Assembly: GCF_001552595.1 (NCBI RefSeq)
Contig: NZ_BCRM01000001.1
Location: forward strand, 496,001 to 560,000
Length of the DNA: 64,000 nt
Direction of reading: 5' to 3'
Source: Rhodococcus erythropolis NBRC 15567
Lineage (GTDB): Bacteria; Actinomycetota; Actinomycetes; Mycobacteriales; Mycobacteriaceae
Shown here: piece by piece, positions 1-8,172 of the stretch
How positions within the stretch are numbered: the stretch's first letter is position 1
How the letters are laid out: every line of letters begins with the position of its first letter
Notes under the pieces: generated by a model
Databases searched by the model: none
What the model saw: only the letters and a program-made list of their open reading frames with translations
Told to the model about the DNA's origin: nothing
Translations under genes and position numbers: made by a program

Positions 1-2
1 CC

Positions 3-692
3 GACGCTGCGCAGAAGGCCGCGGAGACGGCCCAGGCCGAAGCCGATGCTGCGGGCGAGGCTGCCACCGACAAGCGAGCCATTGCCGACGAAAAGGCTGC
101 CGAAGCCGCCAAGAAGGCCGAAGCTGCCGAAGCGGCGAGCAAGAAGGCGCAGGATCTCTACCTCGCCGCCGAAGACGCGAAGGCCGCAGCCGACGCCGCA
201 GCAGCAAAGGCCAAGGAAGCTCAGGCCGCTGCAGCCGCAGCAAAGGTTGAAGCGGATGCAGCGCAGAAGATCGTCGACGAGCTCAAGGCAAAGGGCGAGA
301 AGGAGATCGACAACGGAACAGGCGTCGGCGGTGAAGTGATCATCGGTGAGCACACCGACGACGGCTCCGGAGTCACGAAGGTCGACGAGACCACCGCTGT
401 AGTGAACAAGACCGGCGTCAAGCTGGTCGGCTACTACAACAACAAGGGCGCCTTCGACGTCGTCGACTACTACGTCACCGATGCCGACGGCGATCCGGCA
501 CTTGCAGGAAGCCTGCCCCCCGTCGAACTTGCTCTCGGTGACACTGCAAGCAGCAGCACCAGCGGTAGCAGCAACTCCAACCTGCCGGCTGTATTGATCG
601 GCGTCGGAGTCGTGGGCGCTGCCGCCGCAGCAGCTACGACGGTGGTTGTTCGTCGCAAGCGTCATGACGGCCCGGGCAACACGTCTGCGTAG
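3..692 (+). CDS. Ala-rich coiled-coil surface protein, C-terminal part (5' end outside window)
   Basis: The reading frame is open from the window edge to TAG at 690-692, so only the last 229 residues are seen. About the first 100 are Ala/Glu/Lys/Asp-rich heptad-like sequence, which suggests a long coiled coil. A non-repetitive region follows (around GEVIIGEHTDDGSGVTK), then a Ser/Gly/Asn linker, one membrane segment near residues 194-216 and a basic tail RRKRHDG. This is the layout of a wall- or membrane-anchored surface protein, but no LPxTG motif precedes the membrane segment; the nearest sequence is SNLPAV. The next gene, a sortase-like protein, overlaps it by 29 bp. Function is unknown; a partnership with the sortase is inferred from position only. 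Confidence 0.7.
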   Translation, partial: DAAQKAAETAQAEADAAGEAATDKRAIADEKAAEAAKKAEAAEAASKKAQDLYLAAEDAKAAADAAAAKAKEAQAAAAAAKVEADAAQKIVDELKAKGEKEIDNGTGVGGEVIIGEHTDDGSGVTKVDETTAVVNKTGVKLVGYYNNKGAFDVVDYYVTDADGDPALAGSLPPVELALGDTASSSTSGSSNSNLPAVLIGVGVVGAAAAAATTVVVRRKRHDGPGNTSA

Positions 693-1281
693 CGCCGGCC
701 TCTCGGCGGTAGCGATCCTCGCCCTCCTCGCATCCGGATGTTCGGGCGAGAATGCGGGATCGCTACCTGACCGCTCGCCGGTGCAGTCGCATATCGCGGC
801 TGCACCGGCTTCGGTGACCGTCGATCCGGCAGAACCCGAGAGGATCGAGTTGAGGACTGCGTCCGGGGTCACGTACCTGAGCAGTCCGTTGCACTCGGAG
901 AAACTGATGCGCGGCGGCGAGAGTGGGCAGCAACTGAATCCCGTCGACGAACTGCCGGTGTGGTGGGGTGAGAGCGGAATGCCGGGAACGTCGACCACAC
1001 AAACAGTTGTTGTGGTCGGCCACAACTACACCACTCGCGAAGCACCGTTCCGGGCGCTCCGGGTAGTGGAGCCGGGCGATCGAATTCTCCTGGCTACACC
1101 GAACGGCACACTCGAGTACGACGTCGAAACAGTCGGGCCGCTGCACAAAGGTTCGCTGCTGGGCGCTCACGAGTTGCGCGAATCGGTTCCGGGACGGCTG
1201 ATCCTCGCCAATTGTGATGTCGTCGAAGGAGAGTCGACCGACGACAATTACGTCGTCATCGCCCAGCTGGCAGCGCACTGA
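664..1281 (+). CDS. Sortase-family lipoprotein lacking the usual catalytic Arg
   Basis: A protein of 205 residues from ATG 664; a TTG lies further upstream in frame, but ATG gives a clean signal sequence. The N terminus is basic, then hydrophobic, and ends in the lipobox LASGC, so it is probably exported and lipid-anchored. The rest fits the actinobacterial class E/F sortase fold: HNYTTREAPF carries the catalytic His (about residue 120) and LILANCDV carries the Cys (about residue 184). Sortases normally have an essential Arg a dozen residues after the Cys. Here the sequence after the Cys (ESTDDNYVVIAQLAAH) has no Arg or Lys, and Asn 195 is close to that position. It overlaps the coiled-coil protein gene upstream, a possible substrate. 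Transpeptidase activity is therefore uncertain. Confidence 0.72.
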   Translation: MTARATRLRSAGLSAVAILALLASGCSGENAGSLPDRSPVQSHIAAAPASVTVDPAEPERIELRTASGVTYLSSPLHSEKLMRGGESGQQLNPVDELPVWWGESGMPGTSTTQTVVVVGHNYTTREAPFRALRVVEPGDRILLATPNGTLEYDVETVGPLHKGSLLGAHELRESVPGRLILANCDVVEGESTDDNYVVIAQLAAH

Positions 1282-1307
1282 ATCCGTGGCAGTGCAAGAA
1301 TAGGTAC

Positions 1308-2390
1308 ATGGATTCCCTCGGACTTCTCTCGGAACTGGTAGCTCTCGACACGGTCTCGGGGGAGGCCGCTCCTCAACGGCGGGCGATGGATTCGATTGTC
1401 TCGTTGGTTCTCTCACGTGCGCCAAAGGCGAAGGTGGAGTCAGACCTGACCGGCAATCATCCCTGGGCCTTGATCACCAACGAGGCTGCACCCTCGGCAG
1501 CCAGACTACTGTTCGCCTGCCACGTGGACACGGTGCCAGTGGGCACTGTCTCCGACTGGGAGTTCGACCCGTACGCCGCACAGGTCGACGGCGAATTGTT
1601 CCTCGGCAGAGGGACATCGGATATGAAGGCCGGCCTTGTCGCCGCTACTGCCGCGGTTGTCGACGCCTTCGAACGTGGAGTCCCGGTCGCACTACTGCTG
1701 ACGAGCGACGAGGAAATCGGATCGCTCGGGGCCGTTCGTTCGGCCGACGCCGTGGCGAATCTCGAGGTCGGGGCCGTCATCGTTCCCGAGGCGACCGGTA
1801 ATCGCATCAACCTGGGGCACCGCGGTGCACTGTGGCTCGAAGTGTCCGTCAAAGGAAAAGCCGCGCACGGGAGTACGCCGCAGCGAGGAACAAACGCTGT
1901 CCTCAAACTGCTTGACGTCGTCGATCGAGCTCGGCGTGAGCTTCCGCTGTCGTCCGACGCGTTTCTGGGCGCCGAAACCTGGAACCTCGGTTTGGTCGGC
2001 GGCGGTTCGGCTCCGAACATCGTGCCGGACAATGCACGTGCGGTGATCGATCACCGCACGGTGGGAGACGGCGCAGACCTGCTTGCATGGTGGCGCGCCC
2101 AACCCGAAGTCGACTCGGTGGAGACGTCGATTCACCTGGGAGGTGTGCGTACCGACGCGTCGGATCCGTGGTTGGCTACCTTGCCGATCCCTGTTGCAAC
2201 CGAACCGGTTTCGTACTTCACGGACGCTTCGGTGCTGGCAGCGGCCGCCCCCGGCGCTCCCGTCGTGATCTGGGGCCCTGGCACTCCCTCGTTGATGCAT
2301 GCGGCCAACGAAAGCGTCAAGGTCTCGGAACTGGACGATGCAATTGCGGCTTACGGTGCGGTGGGTGCTGCTTGGTCGACGGTGGACTGA
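1308..2390 (+). CDS. M20-family metallopeptidase/deacylase (DapE/ArgE-like)
   Basis: A protein of 360 residues, the usual length for the M20 family of dinuclear-zinc amidohydrolases, which remove acyl groups or cleave small peptides. The expected metal-site motifs are visible: CHVDTVP (His ligand), GRGTSDMKAG (bridging Asp), TSDEEIGS (catalytic Glu and Glu ligand), EATG, and a C-terminal His in MHAANESV. The dimerisation lid contains KAAHGSTP. It resembles DapE and related succinyl-diaminopimelate desuccinylases, but no dap gene is nearby, so the substrate cannot be assigned. It follows the sortase gene by 26 bp, and its last 40 bp overlap the convergent LacI gene. Confidence 0.85.
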   Translation: MDSLGLLSELVALDTVSGEAAPQRRAMDSIVSLVLSRAPKAKVESDLTGNHPWALITNEAAPSAARLLFACHVDTVPVGTVSDWEFDPYAAQVDGELFLGRGTSDMKAGLVAATAAVVDAFERGVPVALLLTSDEEIGSLGAVRSADAVANLEVGAVIVPEATGNRINLGHRGALWLEVSVKGKAAHGSTPQRGTNAVLKLLDVVDRARRELPLSSDAFLGAETWNLGLVGGGSAPNIVPDNARAVIDHRTVGDGADLLAWWRAQPEVDSVETSIHLGGVRTDASDPWLATLPIPVATEPVSYFTDASVLAAAAPGAPVVIWGPGTPSLMHAANESVKVSELDDAIAAYGAVGAAWSTVD

Positions 2391-3376
2391 CGGACAATCA
2401 GTTCAGGAGCAAGCGCAATGTGGGCTGTCGACTCGGAAGAGTTGTTCATCGCCTGATCCAGAAGTCGCACAGCTTCTTCCGCGATTCTCTCCTGCGGCTG
2501 TCCGACGGTGGTCAATGGCGGATTGCACAGTTCGGAGAAGGGGATGTTGTCGAAACCGGTGACCAGAATGTCGCCGGGGACGTCGATGCCCAATGCGTGG
2601 CAGGTCTGCAGCACACCGAGCGCGATCAGGTCGTCGGCGCAGACCAAGGCATCGGGGCGAGTTTTGCCGGTCAGGATGGTGTTGGACGCCGTGCGTCCCC
2701 ATTCGATCGAATACTCGCCGAGTTGTGTCCACTCGTCACGAGTTTCGATTCCCATTCGATCCGCATGGCGGAAGAATCCGGCCCGGCGAAGTTCGGTCGA
2801 CGAATTGGTCAGCTCGGAACTGATGAAGGCAGCCGATCGCGCGCCGCGCTCGGACAGATGCTCCATCACGAGTGATTGAGCGGCGTCGTCGTCGACACCG
2901 ACCCAATCCGTCTGGGTATCCATTGCAAACCGGTCCAGTTGAACGACCGGAAGCGTTGCTGCGCTGGCTCGTACTGCTTCGGCACTCAATTCGCCGTGGC
3001 ACGGGCTGATGATGATTCCGTCCACCTGCCGCGAGACGAGCGACTTGAGCCGCTGCGCTTCCACGTCGGGATCGGAACGAGAATCGCACAGGAACAGTTG
3101 TAGGCCGCGCTGAGCGAGGACGTGTTCGACGTTGACCACCAGCGAAGTGAAGAAGGGATTCGCGATACTGGGAACCACCATGCCGACAGTGTCCGTCCGA
3201 TTGCGACGCAGTGAGCTGGCGATGATGTTTCCCGAGTATCCGAGAGAATCCGCGGCTCGTTTGATCGTCGCTGCAAGCTCGTCCGAGACAGGGCGGGATC
3301 CGGACAGTGCTCGCGACACGGTGGCAGTCGAGACCCCGGCCAGTTCCGCGACATCGCGAATGGTCGCCTTGCGCAT
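2351..3376 (-). CDS. LacI-family transcriptional regulator
   Basis: A protein of 341 residues. The start is ATG at 3374-3376, which places the LacI helix-turn-helix (ATIRDVAELAGVSTATVSRALSG) at the extreme N terminus as usual and has a GGGGG Shine-Dalgarno just upstream. A periplasmic-binding-protein-like effector domain follows (VGMVVPSIANPFFTSLV, ending in a dimer region with VTGFDNIPFSELCNPPLTTV). It is divergent from the BtpA/PfkB/ABC operon, with dyad-symmetric sites between them, so it very probably represses that operon until a sugar-like inducer arrives. Its 3' end overlaps the convergent M20 gene by 40 bp. Confidence 0.93.
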   Translation of the reverse strand: MRKATIRDVAELAGVSTATVSRALSGSRPVSDELAATIKRAADSLGYSGNIIASSLRRNRTDTVGMVVPSIANPFFTSLVVNVEHVLAQRGLQLFLCDSRSDPDVEAQRLKSLVSRQVDGIIISPCHGELSAEAVRASAATLPVVQLDRFAMDTQTDWVGVDDDAAQSLVMEHLSERGARSAAFISSELTNSSTELRRAGFFRHADRMGIETRDEWTQLGEYSIEWGRTASNTILTGKTRPDALVCADDLIALGVLQTCHALGIDVPGDILVTGFDNIPFSELCNPPLTTVGQPQERIAEEAVRLLDQAMNNSSESTAHIALAPELIVRQSTVDQAAPTAP

Positions 3377-3441
3377 GCGTCCCCCGTTTTCTGCTCGATT
3401 CGGGTCCGAGGTTATCGAACCGCACGGTCCAGTGTCCCGCA

Positions 3442-3469
3442 TGTAACGCGATTGAGGCAATCGTTTACA
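3442..3469. promoter_or_regulatory. Inverted-repeat operator, LacI-type candidate 1
   Basis: TGTAACGCGATTG and CAATCGTTTACA face each other around AGG. The second arm reads TGTAAACGATTG in reverse, nearly matching the first. The site lies just upstream of the LacI start codon and shares the CAATCG(A/T)TTACA core with a second site near 3531. The dyad is seen directly; assigning it to the neighbouring LacI protein is inferred. Confidence 0.6.
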
Positions 3470-3488
3470 AATTCGAATTGTGAAATCC

Positions 3489-3517
3489 TTGACACAACCC
3501 GGTGTTGATCGCATAAC
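3489..3517 (+). promoter_or_regulatory. Candidate sigma-70-type promoter for the catabolic operon
   Basis: TTGACA at 3489-3494 and CATAAC at 3512-3517 are separated by 17 bp. The pair sits between the two LacI-type dyads, upstream of the BtpA-like gene. The -35 is perfect and the -10 is weak, which fits a regulated promoter. No transcript start is known. Confidence 0.45.
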
Positions 3518-3530
3518 CTGCTAATTCATC

Positions 3531-3548
3531 AAGGCAATCGATTACATC
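3531..3548. promoter_or_regulatory. LacI-type operator candidate 2, downstream of promoter
   Basis: AAGGCAATCGATTACATC repeats the half-site core of the 3442-3469 dyad (GGCAATCG-TTACA) and contains the palindrome AATCGATT. It lies just downstream of the candidate -10, a typical roadblock position. Two related sites flanking one promoter suggest looping or cooperative repression (inferred). Confidence 0.55.
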
Positions 3549-3550
3549 GT

Positions 3551-3596
3551 GTGCAGATCTTGTGCATGGACATACAGCGCAAATCTTGCGCATGGA
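3551..3596. repeat. Two 20-bp direct repeats in the operon leader
   Basis: GTGCAGATCTTGTGCATGGA (3551-3570) and GCGCAAATCTTGCGCATGGA (3577-3596) match at 17 of 20 positions with a 26-bp period. The second contains the exact dyad GCGCAA-ATC-TTGCGC. They lie between the promoter and the chosen GTG start of the BtpA-like gene. They could be a second regulator's tandem operator or part of a longer N terminus if translation begins upstream. Confidence 0.6.
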
Positions 3597-3610
3597 ATGG
3601 GGTAGCTGAA

Positions 3611-4453
3611 GTGACCGCATCACCGCTCGGAGTCTTTCCGCCCAAGCCCTCGGCGTTGGCAGAGATGTTCACCGGCACGCCTTCTCTCATCGGGGCCATC
3701 CACCTCCCTGCTCTGCCGGGCAGCCCGCACTACACCGGGCAGCCGGTTTCGGAAATTGCTCGCTTCGCTGTGGAGGAAGCGCACGCGTACGTCGACAACG
3801 GTTTCGACGGTGTGATCGTCGAAAATCACTGGGACATACCGTTCCTCAAGCCCGGCGAACACGGATACGAAACCGCCGCCAGCATGGGAGTCATCACGGC
3901 AGCGGTGGTCGGTGAGTTCGGCAAGGCCGTCGGCGTCAGCATCCTGTCCAACGCCGGCGAGTGCGGAGTGGCCGCGGCGTGGGCGGCAGGCGCGAGTTTT
4001 GTGCGCGTCAATCAGTGGGCCAATGCCTACATTGCCAATGAGGGCTTCATCGAGGGTCAGGCGGCCAAGACGACGCGCTTTCGCCATCGCATCGGCGCCG
4101 ACCCGGTCCGGATCTTCGCTGACGTGCACGTCAAGCATGGTGCGCATGCCATTGTTGCGGACCGCACCGTCGCGGAACAGACCGAAGACGCCGAGTTCTT
4201 CGACGCAGATGTCCTGATCGCGACCGGTTCGCGCACCGGTGACGCCGCTTCGGTCGACGAGGTTTCCGTGATCCGAGACAACACCGTTCTTCCCGTGATC
4301 ATCGGATCCGGCATCACGGCTGCCAACGTCGCAGCGCTGATGAAGGAATGCGACGGCGCCATAGTTGCATCCTCGGTGAAGGACAATGGACGCTGGTGGG
4401 GACGGGTCGCAGGCGAGAAGGTCCGCGAACTGTCCCGGGCCGCAGGAAAGTAA
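3611..4453 (+). CDS. BtpA/SgcQ-family TIM-barrel protein
   Basis: A protein of 280 residues from GTG 3611 (GGGGTAG upstream). The frame is open back to 3551, but that stretch encodes repeats and would add unlike sequence before the barrel. BtpA-family motifs are present in order: GAIHLPALPGSP, VENHWDIPF, VRVNQWANAYIANEGFIEGQA region, FADVHVKHG and a C-terminal phosphate-cup-like VIIGSGITAANV. The family includes cyanobacterial BtpA and E. coli SgcQ of the sgc sugar cluster; the enzymatic reaction is not established. As first gene of a LacI-regulated sugar-type operon, 2 bp from the kinase gene, it probably acts on a phosphorylated sugar-like intermediate (inferred). Confidence 0.85.
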   Translation: MTASPLGVFPPKPSALAEMFTGTPSLIGAIHLPALPGSPHYTGQPVSEIARFAVEEAHAYVDNGFDGVIVENHWDIPFLKPGEHGYETAASMGVITAAVVGEFGKAVGVSILSNAGECGVAAAWAAGASFVRVNQWANAYIANEGFIEGQAAKTTRFRHRIGADPVRIFADVHVKHGAHAIVADRTVAEQTEDAEFFDADVLIATGSRTGDAASVDEVSVIRDNTVLPVIIGSGITAANVAALMKECDGAIVASSVKDNGRWWGRVAGEKVRELSRAAGK

Positions 4454-4455
4454 CC

Positions 4456-5355
4456 ATGATTGTCTTTTGTGGATACGCCAACAACGATGTGACGGTACAT
4501 GTTCCACATGTACCGGTGCTCGGAGAGCGCGTGCAGGCAACGGCCATCAGTCAGATCGACGGTGGAATGAATGCAAATGCTGCGGTATCCGCAGCCCGAA
4601 TGGGCGCGCAGGTGATCTTTGCCGGTGCCGTGGGCCCGGACGCGCGGTCCACCGAGTTTCTCGAAGCCCTCGAGACTGACGGCGTCGACACCAGTTGGTC
4701 GCCGCGAGATGCGTTCCTGTCGACGGCAGTTGTACTCATCGCGCAGGACGGCGATCGCTCCATCATCAGTCAAGACGACCCGAACGATGCCGAACGCATC
4801 GGAGTTGTCATCACCCGATTGGCTGCTGCCGGTGGTGGACGGCTGTTCCTCGACGGATACCGTGCGGGCTTCCTGCCAGAGGGATTGCCGGGAAGCGTAA
4901 GTCTGGTAATCGATCTGGACGGTTGTGAAAACAAAGCCGCGGCACTGCGCGCATTCGCGCTCGCTGACCACGTCGTCGTAGGGCGTGCCCTGTGGGAAGG
5001 CGAGTTCGGGATCGGTTTCGATCAGTGGCAGGCACTGGCCGCCGAGCACAACACACACCTGCTGGTGACCGACGGCTCGCGAGGTTGGACACTGGCCACA
5101 CCGGACGGCGAGGTGACGAGCGAACCGGCAGTAGTGGTCGACGTCGTCGATGCCGTCGGGGCCGGTGATTGCTTCGGCGGTACGTACATCGCTTTTGTCG
5201 ACGCCGGGCGCTCACCGGTGGACGCTGCACGACTCGCGGGAGCCTCGGCTGCCTTGGCTTGCGCCACTGCCGGACCCCGCGGATGCCCCACCCGAGATGA
5301 ATTGGACAGCTTCACAGCAACATTGACCCCTCACACCCTTTTGGAGACTCGATGA
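4456..5355 (+). CDS. PfkB-family carbohydrate/nucleoside kinase
   Basis: A protein of 299 residues starting at ATG 4456, 2 bp after the BtpA-like gene. It has both PfkB signatures: an N-terminal substrate-binding glycine motif (GGMNANAAVSAARMG) and the C-terminal DAVGAGDCFGG with the catalytic Asp in the anion hole. Family members phosphorylate sugars, nucleosides or hydroxymethylpyrimidine with ATP; which one cannot be told here. The ABC importer encoded next suggests that it traps the imported compound as a phosphate. Its TGA overlaps the start of the binding-protein gene. Confidence 0.9.
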   Translation: MIVFCGYANNDVTVHVPHVPVLGERVQATAISQIDGGMNANAAVSAARMGAQVIFAGAVGPDARSTEFLEALETDGVDTSWSPRDAFLSTAVVLIAQDGDRSIISQDDPNDAERIGVVITRLAAAGGGRLFLDGYRAGFLPEGLPGSVSLVIDLDGCENKAAALRAFALADHVVVGRALWEGEFGIGFDQWQALAAEHNTHLLVTDGSRGWTLATPDGEVTSEPAVVVDVVDAVGAGDCFGGTYIAFVDAGRSPVDAARLAGASAALACATAGPRGCPTRDELDSFTATLTPHTLLETR

Positions 5356-6359
5356 TGAAACGTGCATTGCCTCTGGCGCTGGGAGCTGCAGTCGCGCTCA
5401 CGCTCACCGCTTGTGACTCGGCTTCGTCGAGCGACTCGAAGGACGCATCGGGTGGCTCGTCCATCCCGCAGCCGACCCGAGTCGCCGAAAGCTGCGACGG
5501 GACGAACGGCAAGCTCAAGGTCGGTCTGGTGACCATCAACCTTCAGGCGCTGTACTTCAACCAGATCAACAATGCCGCCAAGAACGTCGCGGACAAGGCA
5601 GGTGTCGACCTGCAGATCATCAGTGGCAACGACGATTCCGTGGCGCAGGCCAACGCCTTCGACAATCTGATCGCCGCCGGAGTCGACGCGATCATCGTCG
5701 ATGCAATCGACACGGACGGAATCAAGCCGTCGGTGGTCAAGGCCAAGAACGCGGGCATCCCCGTCGTCGCGGTCGACGCGACCATCGACGATCCGGCGCT
5801 GTCGACTCAGGTCGGTACGGCCAATGCCGAGGGCGGTGCCAAGATCGGAAACACCTTGGCCGACGTCGCGAACAACACCGGAACGGTCGGTATCGTCGGC
5901 GCGCTCAACAGCACTGTCCAGTTGGAGCGGCAGAAGGGCTTCACTGAGACCGTGACCGGCCGCGGAATGACCGTCGGCACCGTCGTGGACGGACGTAACA
6001 TTCAGGAGAACGCACAGACCGCAGCGGAGAACCTGCTGACCGGCGGCGGCGACATGAAGTACGTCTATGCAACCGGCGAGCCGGCGTTGATCGGACTCGT
6101 TGCGGCGGTCAACAGTCAGAAGGCGCAGGATCGCATCGAAGCAGTCGGTTGGGATCTTTCGGATCAGGCGGTAGGCGGACTCAAAGCCGGTTGGCTTAAA
6201 GGCGTGGTCCAGCAGAACACCTTCGAATTCGGCCACGAGGCAATGAATTCGGCAATCGACCTGGCTTGTGGTCGCGGCGCTCCGGCGAACATCCCCGTCC
6301 CCACCCAGATCGTGACCCCGGAGAACGTAGCCGACTACATGTACTACTTGGAGAAGTAA
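5352..6359 (+). CDS. Sugar-type ABC transporter substrate-binding lipoprotein (RbsB-like)
   Basis: A protein of 335 residues with a lipoprotein signal ending in LTAC (about residue 21) and a Ser/Asp-rich linker, then a type-I periplasmic-binding fold of the ribose/galactose class: VGLVTINLQALYFNQINNA, DNLIAAGVDAIIVDAID, GIPVVAVDAT. This class binds sugars, nucleosides, autoinducer-2 or related polyols. It overlaps the kinase gene (ATGA-type) and precedes the ATPase and permease genes, giving a complete importer. Confidence 0.93.
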   Translation: MMKRALPLALGAAVALTLTACDSASSSDSKDASGGSSIPQPTRVAESCDGTNGKLKVGLVTINLQALYFNQINNAAKNVADKAGVDLQIISGNDDSVAQANAFDNLIAAGVDAIIVDAIDTDGIKPSVVKAKNAGIPVVAVDATIDDPALSTQVGTANAEGGAKIGNTLADVANNTGTVGIVGALNSTVQLERQKGFTETVTGRGMTVGTVVDGRNIQENAQTAAENLLTGGGDMKYVYATGEPALIGLVAAVNSQKAQDRIEAVGWDLSDQAVGGLKAGWLKGVVQQNTFEFGHEAMNSAIDLACGRGAPANIPVPTQIVTPENVADYMYYLEK

Positions 6360-6361
6360 TC

Positions 6362-7132
6362 ATGGCACCTCCACTGATCGAACTCTCGGGCATCACCAAG
6401 TCGTACGGACCGGTGAAGTCCCTTCAAGGAGTTGACCTTCGGCTGGCGAAGGGTGAAGTACTCGGAGTCGTCGGCGACAACGGCGCCGGCAAGTCCACCC
6501 TGATGAAGATCCTCGCGGGCGCCGTCCAGCACGACGGCGGCGAAATGCGCGTCAACGGTGAACCAGTGCGCTTCTCGACGCCGCTCGACGCGCAGCAGAA
6601 GAAGATCGGCATCGTCTACCAGGACCTGGCGCTGTGCGACACGCTCGATGTCGCGAGCAACCTGTTCCTCGGCAGAGAACCGCGAAAAGGTCCATTTCTC
6701 GACCGGCATGCCATGCACGAGAAGGCGACTCACATTCTCGCCGACCTTCATGTCAAGGTGAAGTCGACCTACCAGGAGATCGGGCAACTGTCCGGCGGGC
6801 AGCGGCAAACCGTCGCGATCGCCCGCGCTGTTTCCTTCCGGCCAGACGTACTGATCCTCGACGAGCCCACCGCAGCGCTTGCCGTCGCCGAGGTCGAGTC
6901 GGTGCTCAAGCTGACCACGGACGTCGCAGCGGCCGGAGTGGGCGTCATTCTCGTGACACACCGCCTGCAGGACCTGTTCCGCGTATGTGACCGAATCACG
7001 GTCATGTACGAGGGACAGAGTGTCGACGATGTTCCGATCGGCGACCTGAACATCGAGTCCCTCGTCGGACTCATCACTCGAACTCCGGTGCCGCAACGGA
7101 CATCGGCAGCAACACAGGGAGCCACGGCATGA
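6362..7132 (+). CDS. Sugar ABC transporter ATP-binding protein (single domain)
   Basis: A protein of 256 residues; ATG 6362 is 2 bp after the binding-protein stop. Walker A is GDNGAGKST, the signature motif LSGGQRQTV, Walker B VLILDEPTAAL, and the switch His sits in VTHRLQDL. Ribose-type importers often use a doubled ATPase of about 500 residues; this one has a single cassette, like FrcA-type fructose ATPases, and presumably acts as a homodimer. It overlaps the permease gene by 4 bp. Confidence 0.93.
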   Translation: MAPPLIELSGITKSYGPVKSLQGVDLRLAKGEVLGVVGDNGAGKSTLMKILAGAVQHDGGEMRVNGEPVRFSTPLDAQQKKIGIVYQDLALCDTLDVASNLFLGREPRKGPFLDRHAMHEKATHILADLHVKVKSTYQEIGQLSGGQRQTVAIARAVSFRPDVLILDEPTAALAVAEVESVLKLTTDVAAAGVGVILVTHRLQDLFRVCDRITVMYEGQSVDDVPIGDLNIESLVGLITRTPVPQRTSAATQGATA

Positions 7133-8172
7133 CCACTCTCGAGAAGACCCAGGCGCCGATCGAGCGCAAGCTCGCCGCGAAACCCTCCTTGTGGGACAGC
7201 GTCAACAAGCCCACCCTCGCGATGCTGGCGGTGACAGTTGCTGTCGCAGCCGTCTTCTCGGCGACCACGTCGTCGTTCCTGACATTCACGAACCTGTCGA
7301 ACCTGGCAACCCAGATCGCTCCGGTTCTGATCATCGCGGTGGCGATGACTTTCGTGATCACGGCAGGTCAGATCGACCTGTCCGTCGGTGCGATCGTCGC
7401 GTTCGTCGCGGCGATGAGTGCCGAGCTTATCCAGGCCGGCGTCGATTCGTCCCTGGTCTTCGTCGCCGCCCCGGTGATGGGTGCGGCCTGGGGCCTGGTC
7501 AACGGATGGCTCGCTGCCTATCAGGGCATTCCGCCGTTCATCGTGACTCTGGCGACGATGTCCGTCATTCGCGGTATCGCGCTGTATCGGACCGAAGGAT
7601 TCTCCGTTCCGGTTCCGGCCGACACTTACTTCGCGAAGCTCGGAACTGCTGAGTTCCTCGGGTTCTCCGCCAGCGCCTGGATTGCTCTCGTCGTCGTGGT
7701 CATCGGAGCAATTGCGCTCAACCGCATGCGCTTCGGGCGCTACGTCACCGGTATCGGATCCAACGTCGAATCCGTGCGACGGTCCGGTGTCAACACGCGT
7801 CGTGTGCTCATGATGACGCTCGTCTTCACCGGCTTGGCTGCCGGTATCGCGGGACTGCTGATCGCGGCTCGACTGGGCTCGGGTTCGGCCAACTCCGCAA
7901 CGGGATTCGAGCTCACGGTGATCACCGCGGTGGTTCTCGGTGGTACCAACCTCTTCGGCGGTCGCGGCACCGTGATCGGTACCGTCATCGGCGCCGTCCT
8001 GACCGGAATCATCGCCAACGGACTGACCCTGCTCGGCGTGAGCCCGTTCCTGACGCCGATCATCACCGGTGTCGTTCTGCTACTGGCCATCTGGATCAAC
8101 ATGCGGGGACACACCCTGAGCGCGCTGTGGCGACACCTGCAGTCCGCACCCTCGGGGCCTGCACGTTCATGA
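7129..8172 (+). CDS. Sugar ABC transporter permease (RbsC-like)
   Basis: A protein of 347 residues with an N-terminal cytoplasmic stretch and about eight to ten hydrophobic segments. Family motifs are recognisable: VITAGQIDLSVGAIVAF, QGIPPFIVTLATMSVIRGIA, GRYVTGIGSNVESVRRSGVN (the ATPase-contact loop) and VVLGGTNLFGGRGTVIGT. It completes the importer with the two preceding genes and overlaps the hydrolase gene by 4 bp, implying translational coupling. Confidence 0.93.
   Translation: MTTLEKTQAPIERKLAAKPSLWDSVNKPTLAMLAVTVAVAAVFSATTSSFLTFTNLSNLATQIAPVLIIAVAMTFVITAGQIDLSVGAIVAFVAAMSAELIQAGVDSSLVFVAAPVMGAAWGLVNGWLAAYQGIPPFIVTLATMSVIRGIALYRTEGFSVPVPADTYFAKLGTAEFLGFSASAWIALVVVVIGAIALNRMRFGRYVTGIGSNVESVRRSGVNTRRVLMMTLVFTGLAAGIAGLLIAARLGSGSANSATGFELTVITAVVLGGTNLFGGRGTVIGTVIGAVLTGIIANGLTLLGVSPFLTPIITGVVLLLAIWINMRGHTLSALWRHLQSAPSGPARS

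Noticed and set aside
46-339. Short plus-strand frame rich in Arg and Pro at the window start
   Set aside because: It is a shifted frame of the Ala-rich coiled-coil gene, whose frame is open from base 3.
3-692. LPxTG-type sortase substrate
   Set aside because: There is no LPxTG; NLPAV before the membrane segment is only weakly similar, so the substrate role was not called.
763-1425. Minus-strand frame opposite the sortase and M20 genes
   Set aside because: It has no recognisable domain and spans two real plus-strand genes.
3551-3610. Longer N terminus for the BtpA-like protein from GTG 3551
   Set aside because: This segment encodes the two direct repeats and is unlike the family; GTG 3611 with an upstream GGGG is preferred, though the long form cannot be excluded.
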